Assembly: GCF_052072235.1 (NCBI RefSeq)
Contig: NZ_CM125436.1
Span: 3,528,001 to 3,592,000 of the forward strand
Length of the DNA: 64,000 bases
Direction: 5' to 3'
Source: Brevibacillus_D fluminis_A
GTDB lineage: Bacteria; Bacillota; Bacilli; Brevibacillales; Brevibacillaceae
Under the pieces are notes generated by a model. It was not told the origin of the DNA and made no database searches. It saw nothing but the letters and a program-made list of their open reading frames with translations. A program made the position numbers and the translations under genes. Positions within the stretch are counted from its first letter, which is position 1. Every line of letters starts with the position of its first letter. Positions 1 through 8,264 of the stretch are shown here, one piece after another.

Positions 1-100
1 TGGCCACAATCACGAACACAGCCAGAATCAAAATCGAGCCAAAGATGAAACCGGACATGCGATTGGCGATGCTGGGCTGTTTTTTCCAAAAAAACGTCAT
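1..100 (-). CDS. Membrane protein N-terminus, probable sensor kinase (cut by left edge)
   Basis: Only the first 33 codons are inside the window. They encode a short basic N-terminus (MTFFWKKQPSIANRM) followed by a strongly hydrophobic stretch that looks like a first membrane helix. The start is the ATG at 98-100, with GAGAGGAG about 8 nt upstream on the minus strand. It begins 15 nt after the stop of a single-domain response regulator, so it is probably co-transcribed with it. A membrane sensor kinase or chemoreceptor-like partner is the likely identity. That is inferred from context, because no catalytic domain is visible here. Confidence 0.5.
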   Translation of the reverse strand, partial: MTFFWKKQPSIANRMSGFIFGSILILAVFVIVA

Positions 101-115
101 GGGCGGCTCCTCTCT

Positions 116-499
116 CTAGCTCTCGACAGGCTCCAGCAATTCAGCAATCACATCGAGAAGCTGCAACGGGCTGAACGGCTTGACCATGTAGCGGCTCACA
201 CCCACATCACGCGCCCGCTCGCGGTCTTTTTCCTGCGCTTTCGCGGTCAGCAGAATGACAGGCGTATGCTGGTTCGGATTTTCCATTCCGCGCAGCCATT
301 CACACACTTCAATGCCGGTTAATTCAGGCATCATATAATCAAGGATAATCAGATCGAACCGCTTCGCTTTCAACTGATCAAGCGCTTCCTGTCCATCGGC
401 TGCTTCCTGCACCTCATAGCCTTCATCTGCAAGTGTTTCTGTAAGCAAGAAGCGCAGCGCCCCCTCATCGTCTGCAATCAAAATTGTAGCTGTTTTCAT
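116..499 (-). CDS. Single-domain response regulator (CheY-like receiver)
   Basis: 127 residues forming one receiver domain and nothing else. The acidic pair D10-D11, the phospho-acceptor D54 (in LIILDYMMPE), the Thr in LLTAK and the Lys in MVKPF are all in their family positions. There is no DNA-binding output domain, so it probably works by protein contact or in a phosphorelay rather than as a transcription factor. It lies upstream of, and 15 nt from, a membrane protein that may be its kinase. The hybrid kinase at 10.5-13.4 kb and the receiver at 13.7 kb form a second system of similar style. Recognition of the receiver fold is firm; the output is unknown. Confidence 0.9.
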   Translation of the reverse strand: MKTATILIADDEGALRFLLTETLADEGYEVQEAADGQEALDQLKAKRFDLIILDYMMPELTGIEVCEWLRGMENPNQHTPVILLTAKAQEKDRERARDVGVSRYMVKPFSPLQLLDVIAELLEPVES

Positions 500-683
500 C
501 CCGCTCTCCCCATCCGTTCTCTCTCAACTCGCGATTTCTCTCATTTTTTGCGCAAAAACAAGAAACGCGCTGCATCGACACTCCAGTGCGTTTCCATGTT
601 CTTCATCTCATTATTATAGCGCGATACGTGTCATAAAACTACGAGTTTTGTCACGATTTCGCGGATTTCTCCAGGCTGTTTTC

Positions 684-715
684 ATGCAAATTTGCATAAT
701 GATGCACCAATGCAT
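684..715 (+). promoter_or_regulatory. Two tandem palindromes, candidate activator binding sites (UAS)
   Basis: ATGCAAATTTGCAT (684-697) is a perfect 14-bp palindrome. It is followed by ATGCACCAATGCAT (702-715), an interrupted palindrome with the same ATGCA/TGCAT arms. The centres lie 18 bp apart and about 100 bp upstream of the sigma-54-like promoter at 803-818. Paired distal dyads are where bacterial enhancer-binding proteins such as RocR sit, and RocR sites, as I remember them, have similar ATGCAAA arms. The activator gene is not in this window. Confidence 0.5.
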
Positions 716-763
716 GATCATTTTTCATTCAACTGAACCGATAGAATCGAAAAACGGCTCGAT

Positions 764-778
764 TGTAAAGCGCTTACA
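764..778 (+). promoter_or_regulatory. cre-like site (possible CcpA control)
   Basis: TGTAAAGCGCTTACA sits between the tandem palindromes and the promoter. On the minus strand it reads TGTAAGCGCTTTAC, which agrees with the TGNAARCGYTTWCA cre consensus at about 12 of 14 positions. Carbon catabolite repression of a polyamine or amino acid importer would make sense. The site is a weak-to-moderate match and untested. Confidence 0.4.
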
Positions 779-802
779 TACCACTTTTGCAAATGTGTGA
801 AT

Positions 803-818
803 TGGCACAATTTTTGCT
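803..818 (+). promoter_or_regulatory. Sigma-54 (SigL) -24/-12 promoter
   Basis: TGGCAC-N5-TTGCT matches the -24/-12 consensus TGGCAC-N5-TTGCW without mismatch, with GG at 804-805 and GC at 816-817. Transcription would start near 829, giving a leader of about 30 nt before the permease ATG at 861. Sigma-54 promoters need an enhancer-binding activator, and candidate sites lie at 684-715. In Bacilli such promoters commonly drive amino acid, polyamine or carbon catabolism operons. Confidence 0.7.
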
Positions 819-860
819 AATTGTTTGAGCGAATGTTGTTTATCGAAAGGGGATCGATTT

Positions 861-2207
861 ATGAAAGAAAAAGAAACGACTTCACTGAAGCGCTCGCTCA
901 AACTATCCCACGTCGTGATCCTCGGTCTCGGCTATATGACCCCGATGACTGTCTTCGACACGTTTGGAATCGTCTCCACGGAGACCGGCGGCCATGTCCC
1001 GACAGCGTATTTGCTCGCATTGGTGGCCATGCTCTTCACCGCTTCCAGCTACGGCAAAATGGTCAAGGAGTTTCCTGTCGCCGGTTCTGCGTACTCGTAT
1101 ACCCGCAAAACGATCAATCCGCATGTCGGCTTTCTCGTCGGATGGCTTGCCATGCTCGACTACCTGTTTCTCCCCATGATCAATGTTCTTTTGACAAAAA
1201 TTTACGGTTCCGCCGCCTTTCCTGACGTGCCGGGCTGGATGTGGATTGTCGGCGCAACGCTGATCTTGACCATCATCAATATTTTGGGCGCGAACACGAC
1301 GGCCAACTTCAATTCGCTGCTCGTCCTTTTCCAGGTATGTGTGACCGGTATTTTCGTGATTCTCGCTTATCGTGCGATTTCCGGCGGTCTCGGCACCGGC
1401 CACGTTGTCACCGCTGCCCCATTCGTATCGCCAACCATGTCGTTTGCCACGTTGATGACAGGCGCATCCATCCTCTGTTTCTCGTTCCTCGGGTTTGATG
1501 CCGTTTCAACCTATACCGAGGAAGCCATTGAACCAAAGAAAACGATACCGCGCGGCATTTTTCTGACTGCGTTGATCGGCGGCCTCATTTTCATCACCGC
1601 TTCTTATTTTGGCACCGCTGCTTTCCCTGATGTTTCGATCTTCAACGATCCGGAAGCGCCATCGCCGGAGATTGCCGCTGCATTGGGCGGAGCGTTCTTC
1701 AAAGCGCTGTTCCTCGCAGGCGCTTTGGTCGGAACGGTTGCTTCTGGCCTCGCTTCCCATACGAGTGCCTCGCGCCTTTTGTATGCCATGGGTCGCGAGC
1801 ATGTGCTGCCTGGCAAGCTGTTCGGCTATGTCTCGCCTCGCTTCCGCACTCCTGTCATCAACATTATCGTCATCGGGATCTTTTGCTTGAGCGCGCTTGT
1901 GCTGGAGCTTGAGCAGGCGATTTCCTTCATCAACTTTGGCGCATTGACCGCTTTTACCTTCGTCAATTTGAGCGTGATCGCCCATTTCATCATCCGCAAA
2001 AAAATGCGTGGAGCGAAGGCGATGTTTCGCTACCTTCTCTCTCCATTGATCGGTGCCAGCTTTGTCGGCTACCTGTGGTACAACCTCGACCTGCACTCGA
2101 TTACGCTCGGTCTGATCTGGGCGGCGATCGGCATCTTGTACCTCGTCATCTCGACCAAAGGCTTCAAGGCAAAACCGCCGGAGATCGACTTCGAGGAAGC
2201 CGTGTAA
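861..2207 (+). CDS. puuP: PuuP-like APC-family putrescine/amino acid permease
   Basis: 448 residues with about 12 hydrophobic helices. The N-terminal segment LKLSHVVILGLGYMTPMTVF and the later DTFGIVS, FSFLGFDAVST and SGLASHTSASRLLYAMGR stretches closely follow what I recall of Escherichia coli PuuP, the putrescine importer of the APC superfamily. Length is also that of PuuP (about 460). The ATG at 861 is chosen because AAAGGGGAT lies 7 nt upstream; an in-frame ATG at 825 has no ribosome site and would fall at the predicted transcription start. The gene stands alone, with a sigma-54-type promoter upstream and a terminator downstream. Substrate assignment to putrescine is by similarity; another amine or amino acid is possible. 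Confidence 0.75.
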   Translation: MKEKETTSLKRSLKLSHVVILGLGYMTPMTVFDTFGIVSTETGGHVPTAYLLALVAMLFTASSYGKMVKEFPVAGSAYSYTRKTINPHVGFLVGWLAMLDYLFLPMINVLLTKIYGSAAFPDVPGWMWIVGATLILTIINILGANTTANFNSLLVLFQVCVTGIFVILAYRAISGGLGTGHVVTAAPFVSPTMSFATLMTGASILCFSFLGFDAVSTYTEEAIEPKKTIPRGIFLTALIGGLIFITASYFGTAAFPDVSIFNDPEAPSPEIAAALGGAFFKALFLAGALVGTVASGLASHTSASRLLYAMGREHVLPGKLFGYVSPRFRTPVINIIVIGIFCLSALVLELEQAISFINFGALTAFTFVNLSVIAHFIIRKKMRGAKAMFRYLLSPLIGASFVGYLWYNLDLHSITLGLIWAAIGILYLVISTKGFKAKPPEIDFEEAV

Positions 2208-2213
2208 AAGCGA

Positions 2214-2255
2214 AAGCCCCTTTCGCCAGAATGTTTTCTGGGAGAGGGGCTCTTT
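2214..2255. terminator. Shared intrinsic terminator
   Basis: AAGCCCCT (2213-2221 area) pairs with AGAGGGGCT (2243-2251) and is followed by TCTTTTCTT on the plus strand. It lies between converging genes (permease and the DUF2573 gene) and can serve both. Confidence 0.6.
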
Positions 2256-2257
2256 TC

Positions 2258-2515
2258 TTACCTGTTGTTTTTTTCCTGGTTCCACTGCTTGATCTGTTCG
2301 ACGATCTCGCGGATTTTCGCTTTCGCTTCCTGATGTGCAGGCTCGCTCCCCCAATGCTGGACCAATGGCGGCATCGCCTTTTGCATGTGGGTGTAGAGGG
2401 CCCAGACTTTCACCATTTCCACCCGTTCTTCCGTCGCCTCGCCTGTAAGAAGCTCCGTAAATTTATGCAGCAGCTCATCAACTTCGGGTACAAGCAATGG
2501 TTTGGATTCGTTCAT
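2258..2515 (-). CDS. DUF2573 (YusU-like) protein
   Basis: 85 residues, soluble, highly charged and mostly helical. The central segment VKVWALYTHMQKAMPPLVQH resembles the conserved core I remember for the DUF2573 family (Bacillus subtilis YusU, about 95 residues), whose role is unknown. The ATG at 2513-2515 has AAAGGATGGGAG just upstream. It converges on the permease and is divergent from the polyketide synthase gene. Family placement is from memory and moderate; no function can be proposed. Confidence 0.5.
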   Translation of the reverse strand: MNESKPLLVPEVDELLHKFTELLTGEATEERVEMVKVWALYTHMQKAMPPLVQHWGSEPAHQEAKAKIREIVEQIKQWNQEKNNR

Positions 2516-2655
2516 GATCTCCCATCCTTTTCCTCATCTTCTCTTTCCTATCATACTATATCCGCGCTTTCGGTGCTTACGCCACACCCCGATGAATGGG
2601 AGCGGCCCATTTGGGAAAAAGTAGAAACCAGTACGTACGATGAGGAGTGTCGCCT

Positions 2656-3729
2656 ATGCCTCATATTATCAGCGTGGGAACTGCCGTGCCAATCCACGAA
2701 GTCTCGATGGAAGCGTCCATGGCGGTATCGCGCAGCTTATTTGCAGACGCCTTTCCCGATATTGACCGTCTCCTTTCGGTCTTTGCGCACAGCAACATTC
2801 GCAAGCGCTATTTTTCGGCTCCGCTCGAATGGCTGACCGAGGATCACCCGTTTGCCGAAAAAAACAAGCTGTTTATCGAAGTCGCCTGCTCGCTTGGCAT
2901 GGATGCCATCAACCGCTGCCTTTCCCGCGCTTCTCTGTCGGTCCGCGAGATCGATTGCCTGATTTTCAATACGAGCACAGGGCTTTCCACGCCCAGCATG
3001 GATGCCCGCCTCGTCAACCGGTTGGGACTCAGGCAGGATGTCACGCGCATCCCGATTTGGGGACTCGGCTGCGCGGGTGGAGCTACCGGCTTGTCGCGTG
3101 CCTTTGATTATGTACGGGCGTACCCGGACGCCGTGGCCGCGCTTGTCTGTGTCGAGCTGTGCGGTCTTACGTTTATCAAGCAGGACGTCTCGAAAAGCAA
3201 TCTTGTCGCAACCTCGCTGTTTGGCGATGGGGCGGGAGCGGTGCTTGTGGCGGGGGATGCGTTTGTTGCGAAACACGGCCTGCAGGATACGCCGCGCTTC
3301 CTCTCGCGAAAAACATGTACCTGGTACGACTCGCTCGACGTCATGGGCTGGGATGTCACCGACGCCGGACTGAAAGTCATCTTCTCGCAAGACATACCGA
3401 CGCTCGTCAAAAAACGGATGCGGAGCAATGTGGACGACTTCCTCTCCGAACAGCAAATGACGCGCGCGCAAATCGACCATTTTATTTTGCACCCCGGCGG
3501 ACCAAAAGTCATCAGCGCCTATCAACAGGCGCTCGAGATCGGGCATGAGCAAACCCGGCATGCGGAAGAAATCCTGGCGGAATATGGGAACATGTCCTCG
3601 CCGACCGTTTTGTTCGTGTTGGAAAAAAGCTTGCAGACGCCCTGGCGCAAACGGGAGATCGGCTTGCTTGGCGCATTGGGGCCCGGCTTCAGCTCGGAGT
3701 TGATTTTGCTCGAACAAGGAGGGGCCTGA
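2656..3729 (+). CDS. bcsA: Type III polyketide synthase (alkylpyrone synthase, BpsA/BcsA-like)
   Basis: 357 residues, thiolase fold, the usual length for chalcone-synthase-like enzymes. The catalytic triad is visible: Cys139 in GLGCAGGATGLSRA, His279 in FILHPGGPKV and Asn312 in EYGNMSSPT. The FGDGAGAVL glycine loop is also present. Known bacillary relatives condense long-chain acyl-CoA with malonyl-CoA to make alkylpyrones. The ATG at 2656 is preferred over GTG at 2647 because AGGAG (2642-2646) is 9 nt upstream of it. The next gene begins 1 nt after the stop and encodes the methyltransferase that partners this enzyme in Bacillus, which supports the assignment. Confidence 0.88.
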   Translation: MPHIISVGTAVPIHEVSMEASMAVSRSLFADAFPDIDRLLSVFAHSNIRKRYFSAPLEWLTEDHPFAEKNKLFIEVACSLGMDAINRCLSRASLSVREIDCLIFNTSTGLSTPSMDARLVNRLGLRQDVTRIPIWGLGCAGGATGLSRAFDYVRAYPDAVAALVCVELCGLTFIKQDVSKSNLVATSLFGDGAGAVLVAGDAFVAKHGLQDTPRFLSRKTCTWYDSLDVMGWDVTDAGLKVIFSQDIPTLVKKRMRSNVDDFLSEQQMTRAQIDHFILHPGGPKVISAYQQALEIGHEQTRHAEEILAEYGNMSSPTVLFVLEKSLQTPWRKREIGLLGALGPGFSSELILLEQGGA

Positions 3730-3730
3730 C

Positions 3731-4237
3731 ATGTCGCTTTTTTTCTTTACCGTCTTCCTGGCCATCATTGCGCAGCGCCTCGCTGAGCTGCGACTGGCGC
3801 GCCGCAATGCCCGCCTGCTGAAGGCGCTTGGCGGCGTTGAAGTCGGAAGCGAGCATTACAAGTACGTCGTCTATTTGCACGTCATGTTTTTTGTCTGCCT
3901 GCTGACAGAAGCCTCGCTGCGGCACCATGGCATCAGCTCATGGCAATGGTTCTGCTTCCTGCTGTTTCTGGTAGCCCAGCTGGGCCGTTACTGGTGCATC
4001 AAAAGCCTGGGCATGTTCTGGAATACGCGCATTTTGATTCTGCCGGGGGCGAGGCCGGTGCGTAAAGGACCCTACCGCTATCTGCGCCACCCGAACTACT
4101 GGATCGTCGGATTCGAGCTTTTGCTTCTTCCGCTCGTCTTTTCGGCCTACGTGACCGCCATCACCTTTCCTCTGCTGCATCTGGTTTTTTTGCTGCGCTA
4201 CCGACTTCCTGTGGAGGAGGAGCACGTCTATCGCTGA
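3731..4237 (+). CDS. ypbQ: Isoprenylcysteine carboxyl methyltransferase-family protein (BpsB/YpbQ-like)
   Basis: 168 residues, integral membrane, with 3-4 hydrophobic helices and the family C-terminal signature (RKGPYRYLRHPNYWIV followed by a hydrophobic helix and an acidic EEEH end). In B. subtilis the equivalent gene follows the type III polyketide synthase and O-methylates its alkylpyrone products. Here the start codon lies 1 nt past the synthase stop, so the pair is almost certainly translationally linked. S-adenosylmethionine is the expected methyl donor. The product in this organism is inferred, not seen. Confidence 0.85.
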   Translation: MSLFFFTVFLAIIAQRLAELRLARRNARLLKALGGVEVGSEHYKYVVYLHVMFFVCLLTEASLRHHGISSWQWFCFLLFLVAQLGRYWCIKSLGMFWNTRILILPGARPVRKGPYRYLRHPNYWIVGFELLLLPLVFSAYVTAITFPLLHLVFLLRYRLPVEEEHVYR

Positions 4238-4253
4238 GGGAACGAAAAAAAAC

Positions 4254-4285
4254 AAATCCCCTTTCCGGTCAGAAAGGGGATGTTT
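4254..4285. terminator. Bidirectional intrinsic terminator
   Basis: ATCCCCTTTC (4256-4265) and GAAAGGGGAT (4272-4281) form a perfect 10-bp stem with a 6-nt loop. On the minus strand it is followed by a T-rich run (the A8 at 4245-4252), so it ends the aminopeptidase transcript; it can also act on the converging methyltransferase transcript. Confidence 0.85.
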
Positions 4286-4290
4286 CGCAT

Positions 4291-5403
4291 TTACTTGAGG
4301 TTTTCCGGATTGAGGCACTCCAGCTCTGGTACCACAAAACGGCCGTCTTTGCGGATCAAACGATCGTCAAACCAAATTTCGCCGCCTCCCCATTCCGGAC
4401 GCTGAATCATGACCATGTCCCAGTGAATGGAGGATTTGTTGCCGTTGTAGGCCTCATCATAGCATTGGCCTGGGGTAAAGTGGAAGCTGCCATCGATTTT
4501 TTCGTCGAACAAAATGTCTTTCATCGGATTTTTGATGTACGGGTTGACCCCGATTGCGAATTCGCCGACATAGCGCGCGCCTTCATCCGTATCCAGCACG
4601 TTGTTCAAGCGGACGGTATCGTTGGCGGTCGCTTCGATGATTTTGCCGTCCTTGAAAGTCAGCTTGACGTTTTCGTACGTAAAGCCTTGGTAAGGGGTAG
4701 GCGCGTTGAATGAAATCACGCCATTGACCGAATCTTTCACCGGCGCGGTGTATACTTCCCCGTCCGGAATGTTTGCATCGCCCGCACATTTGATCGCAGG
4801 GATGTCTTTGATGGAGAAAGACAGATCGGTACCCGGTCCGACGAGTCTCACTTTATCCGTTTTGTTCATCAGCTCGACCAACGAGTCCATCGCCGCAGAC
4901 ATTTTGCTGTAATCCATCGTGCACACATCGAAATAAAAATCTTCAAATGCCGCCGTGCTCATGCTCGCCAGTTGCGCCATGGACGGGTTCGGATAGCGCA
5001 GCACGACCCATTTGGTTTCCGGCACGCGAATATCCATCACAGGGCGTTGCAGCAGGCGGGAGTACAGGGACAGATTTTCATCCGACACATCGGAAAGCTC
5101 ATTGATATTGTCACCGCTGCGTATGCCGATGAAGCAATCCATCTTTTTCATGAATGCGACTTCCGACTCGCTCATCAAGCCCAGCTGTGTTTCGTTGATG
5201 CCCAGCAAAAGCTCGCGGTTGATTTGCGGATCAATCAGCTGTACGAACGGATTGCCGCCAGCCTCATACACTTTGCGGATCAGCGCCTTTACCAGTTCGG
5301 ATACGTTGCCGATCGCATTGATTAAAACGTTTTCACCTGGTTGCACTCTTGTCGAATAATTTACCAACACATCTGCCAATTTATCTAAACGCGCGTCTCT
5401 CAT
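4291..5403 (-). CDS. M29-family aminopeptidase
   Basis: 370 residues. The C-terminal half holds the M29 metal-site landmarks: IPDGEVYTAP, GEFAIGVNP, SFHFTPGQCYDEA and SSIHWDMVM, which supply the Glu, Glu, His, Tyr, His and Asp ligands of the two-metal centre. The family (AmpS, PepS, aminopeptidase T) releases N-terminal residues from short peptides in the cytosol. It is about 40 residues shorter than the classical members, mainly near the N-terminus, and matches a shorter bacillary subgroup. It stands alone, with a terminator at its end and a 230-bp AT-rich promoter region upstream. Confidence 0.85.
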   Translation of the reverse strand: MRDARLDKLADVLVNYSTRVQPGENVLINAIGNVSELVKALIRKVYEAGGNPFVQLIDPQINRELLLGINETQLGLMSESEVAFMKKMDCFIGIRSGDNINELSDVSDENLSLYSRLLQRPVMDIRVPETKWVVLRYPNPSMAQLASMSTAAFEDFYFDVCTMDYSKMSAAMDSLVELMNKTDKVRLVGPGTDLSFSIKDIPAIKCAGDANIPDGEVYTAPVKDSVNGVISFNAPTPYQGFTYENVKLTFKDGKIIEATANDTVRLNNVLDTDEGARYVGEFAIGVNPYIKNPMKDILFDEKIDGSFHFTPGQCYDEAYNGNKSSIHWDMVMIQRPEWGGGEIWFDDRLIRKDGRFVVPELECLNPENLK

Positions 5404-5634
5404 GCTACATCTTCCTCTCCGATTCTCTCTCTCTTATTTTCCTTTAAACAACGTAATTTTGTCAATAAAAATTATTTTAACATACTGACAACTTTTCCAA
5501 TTGCTTCTTGCTTGGTATGTCGCCCTTGGGCATGGCTGAAAAACAGGCAAGGTGGATACAGGACGTGGAAAATGTTGCAGACCTTCATTAGTATGCACGT
5601 CTTCTCACATTCCGGCAAGTCATTGTACCCACCT

Positions 5635-6825
5635 TCAACGGTTTTTCCGTTCTTCTTGCGTCCCGAGCATATGAAACTTGGCGAGCCCCCCGCTTTTTGT
5701 TGTCGCCTTTACTTTTATTTGTCCGAGTGATTCTTTCGTGAGCCGCATTCCTCCATTCTTGGCTACTTTCTTCCACATCGATGGCTCATTTCGGTACATC
5801 CAGCTCTCCAAATTATATACATCCGCCTTTATTTTTACCCCTGCCGCAAACGTTTCCCTGATCTGCCGCTCGATGTTTTTCTCGGCGATCCGATTCATCT
5901 GGGCCGGCGACAGATTGTGCAGCAGCTCGGAAATGACACCGCTCACCTCGACTTCGACGGAAAATACAGGCTGCTCGCCCTGCAGACGAACTTTTATCTT
6001 CGGCTTGATCGTATCCATCACCACTAGCCCATAATTTTTCCCGTTCTCCTCGATGACGATCGGCGTGCGGACGGTATTTTTGTCCAGCCAGCGCAGCCCC
6101 AGCAGTTCCGTCCGCGTCAGGCAGCCTTTCAAATGTTCTTGATAAAGGAAGCAAACGCCCCCTTGCAGCAGCTTGGGGACCTGCTTTTCCCCCTCTCGCC
6201 ATTGGGTGTCGTTGATGGCCAAATACGGAACCAATACCGTGCGAGCCGGTTCTGTCCAATCCGCGATGAACGTGTAAAGAAACATCGGTTCAATGATGGA
6301 GCTTTGCGTGTAAATATCGTGCGGATCATTCAGCTGGGAGTAGAGGACAGAGGTTTGCAAAAGCGGATAGGTCGAAAAAACATCCTCGATCGGCCTGTCT
6401 GTCGCCTCCACCCACACCGTGTACCGAAACTCGTAGTAGCGATTGATCTGCTCCAGCATATCTTTGACGATTTTCGCCTCCAGCGCGCGTTTGTGAAACA
6501 AAATCGTGCGGATATGGCTGAATTCGAGCCGCTGCTGCGAGGTCCGGTACAAATTGAAGACCGCCTGATCGAGCGAATTGCCTTCCCCCTTGCCCACGAC
6601 GGTCGGCTGGTTGGTGTTGGAGCCTCCACTTGCCTCGACTTTGGCGACGTTTTTGAAGCCGACGATTTGAAAATACACGATATACTTGTTGTCTTTGTAA
6701 TCGATCCCGATCGAGTTCACATACATGAGATGCTCCAGCTCGCGCATGCCCCAGCAGCCGCTGAGCAAGCATGCGACAAGTACGATCGCGGCCGCGATCC
6801 TTACATGTTTGCTCAGCCTGCTCAT
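5635..6825 (-). CDS. gerC: Ger(x)C-family spore germination lipoprotein (GerAC-like)
   Basis: 396 residues. The signal peptide ends in the lipobox LLSGC, so the mature protein is expected to be lipid-anchored to the outer face of the spore inner membrane. VNSIGIDYKDNKYIVYFQ and the C-terminal region are typical of the Ger(x)C family. The start is the ATG at 6823-6825, which overlaps the gerA stop (ATGA); an upstream in-frame start would lie inside gerA and place the signal peptide internally. It is the last gene of a B-A-C germinant receptor operon. A short inverted repeat (AACGG/CCGTT) sits over its stop codon. Confidence 0.9.
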   Translation of the reverse strand: MSRLSKHVRIAAAIVLVACLLSGCWGMRELEHLMYVNSIGIDYKDNKYIVYFQIVGFKNVAKVEASGGSNTNQPTVVGKGEGNSLDQAVFNLYRTSQQRLEFSHIRTILFHKRALEAKIVKDMLEQINRYYEFRYTVWVEATDRPIEDVFSTYPLLQTSVLYSQLNDPHDIYTQSSIIEPMFLYTFIADWTEPARTVLVPYLAINDTQWREGEKQVPKLLQGGVCFLYQEHLKGCLTRTELLGLRWLDKNTVRTPIVIEENGKNYGLVVMDTIKPKIKVRLQGEQPVFSVEVEVSGVISELLHNLSPAQMNRIAEKNIERQIRETFAAGVKIKADVYNLESWMYRNEPSMWKKVAKNGGMRLTKESLGQIKVKATTKSGGLAKFHMLGTQEERKNR

Positions 6826-8264
6826 TTGTTCCCGCCTCCCCGTCCGCGTGACAAGATTTTCGGCGGTCTGTCCGATTTGAGCCACGGAATGCGGAACAGC
6901 ACTTTGTACAGATCGCTTGCGATCGGCGGCGAAAGCGGCGACAAATAAGGCATCCCAAATGACCGCAAGTTGGCCAAATACAGCGTGATCACAAGGAGCG
7001 AGAACAAAAAGCCGAACATCCCGAGGATCGAGGACACAAGAAGCACGAACAGGCGCAGCAGGCTGACGACGTTGACCAGGTTTTGATTGCCGAGCGTAAA
7101 CGTTGCGACAATCGAGATCGCCATGATCACCAGAATTCCCGGAGCGGTCATGCCGGCGCTAATCGCCGCCTGCCCGATGATCAGCCCCCCGACGACCGAA
7201 AGCGTCTGACCGATCGCAGAAGGCAACCGCAGCCCCGCCTCCTTCAGCAATTCGAATAAAAGCATCATGGTGATCCCTTCCAAGGGGGAGGGAATCGGTA
7301 CGCCTTGCCTGGAGATGACCAGTGTGGCGAGCAGCGTCAGCGGAATCTGATCCTGGTGATACGTGAGGAGTGCAATCCAGAACCCAGGCAAAAAGATCGC
7401 CAAATTCATGCCGAACAGGCGAAACAGGCGGGTGAACGCGACAAAAATCGCCGGCGTGTTGGCATCTTCCGCTGAATTGAGCAAAAACGTCATATTGACC
7501 GGCGCAATCACCGCTGACGGCACGCCGTCGATAATCAACACAAACCGTCCGTGCTCCAGACTGTTTGCAGCAAAGTCCGCCCGGCTCGTATATTGGTAAA
7601 GCGGAAAAAAGTTAAACGAAGAATCAAGCAGCTTCTCTTCCAATTGGGAGGTGCTGAAAATGCCAGTCGAACGAACCCGCTCAAGCCTCGTGCGGATTTC
7701 TGCCAGCACGCCAGGCTCAATGATTCCGCGCATGTAGAGCAAGGCGACCAATGTTTTGGAGTTTTCCCCCATGATGTAATGTTCTACGGCGAGCTTGCTC
7801 GTTTTCAACCGTTTACGCACCAACGCGACATTCATCATCAGCTCCTCGGTGAATCCATCCTTTGGCCCGCGGATCGACACCTCTGTCGCCGGCTCTTCCG
7901 GGGAACGATGCGGCGGCTCGGCAAGATCGACACAATACGTCCCCCGCGGCACTTCAAAATACAGAATGAGCTCACCGCTGAACAGACGTCTGGCGATGTT
8001 GCTTTCGTCCTGCTCATCGACGCGAATCATCTGGAACGGCACCTGCTCTTCGACATTCGTCTCATCTGTCACCACATGGTTCCGGTAGAAAAAGAACAGC
8101 TCGCGCATAATGGATTGGTTGATCATCCTCGCGTTGCACATGCCCTCACAGTAATAGAGGTAGACACGCATGGGCGGCGACTCCTGCAGCAGGAAGGAAT
8201 CCGCTTGCACATCGTCGCAGTCTGCCACGATGTCCAACAAAAATTGCGGTCCGATCAATTTCAT
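6822..8264 (-). CDS. gerA: GerA-family germinant receptor subunit A
   Basis: 480 residues. The N-terminal half is soluble (GerAA N-terminal domains). From about residue 240 there are several membrane segments, including the family-typical stretch QIPLTLLATLVISRQGVP with PSPLEGITMMLLFELLKEAG. GerA family proteins form the ligand-gated channel-like subunit of the germinant receptor with GerB and GerC. Start and stop overlap the neighbouring genes by 4 nt (ATGA) on both sides, so the three are translationally coupled. The germinant recognised cannot be deduced. Confidence 0.92.
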   Translation of the reverse strand: MKLIGPQFLLDIVADCDDVQADSFLLQESPPMRVYLYYCEGMCNARMINQSIMRELFFFYRNHVVTDETNVEEQVPFQMIRVDEQDESNIARRLFSGELILYFEVPRGTYCVDLAEPPHRSPEEPATEVSIRGPKDGFTEELMMNVALVRKRLKTSKLAVEHYIMGENSKTLVALLYMRGIIEPGVLAEIRTRLERVRSTGIFSTSQLEEKLLDSSFNFFPLYQYTSRADFAANSLEHGRFVLIIDGVPSAVIAPVNMTFLLNSAEDANTPAIFVAFTRLFRLFGMNLAIFLPGFWIALLTYHQDQIPLTLLATLVISRQGVPIPSPLEGITMMLLFELLKEAGLRLPSAIGQTLSVVGGLIIGQAAISAGMTAPGILVIMAISIVATFTLGNQNLVNVVSLLRLFVLLVSSILGMFGFLFSLLVITLYLANLRSFGMPYLSPLSPPIASDLYKVLFRIPWLKSDRPPKILSRGRGGGNK

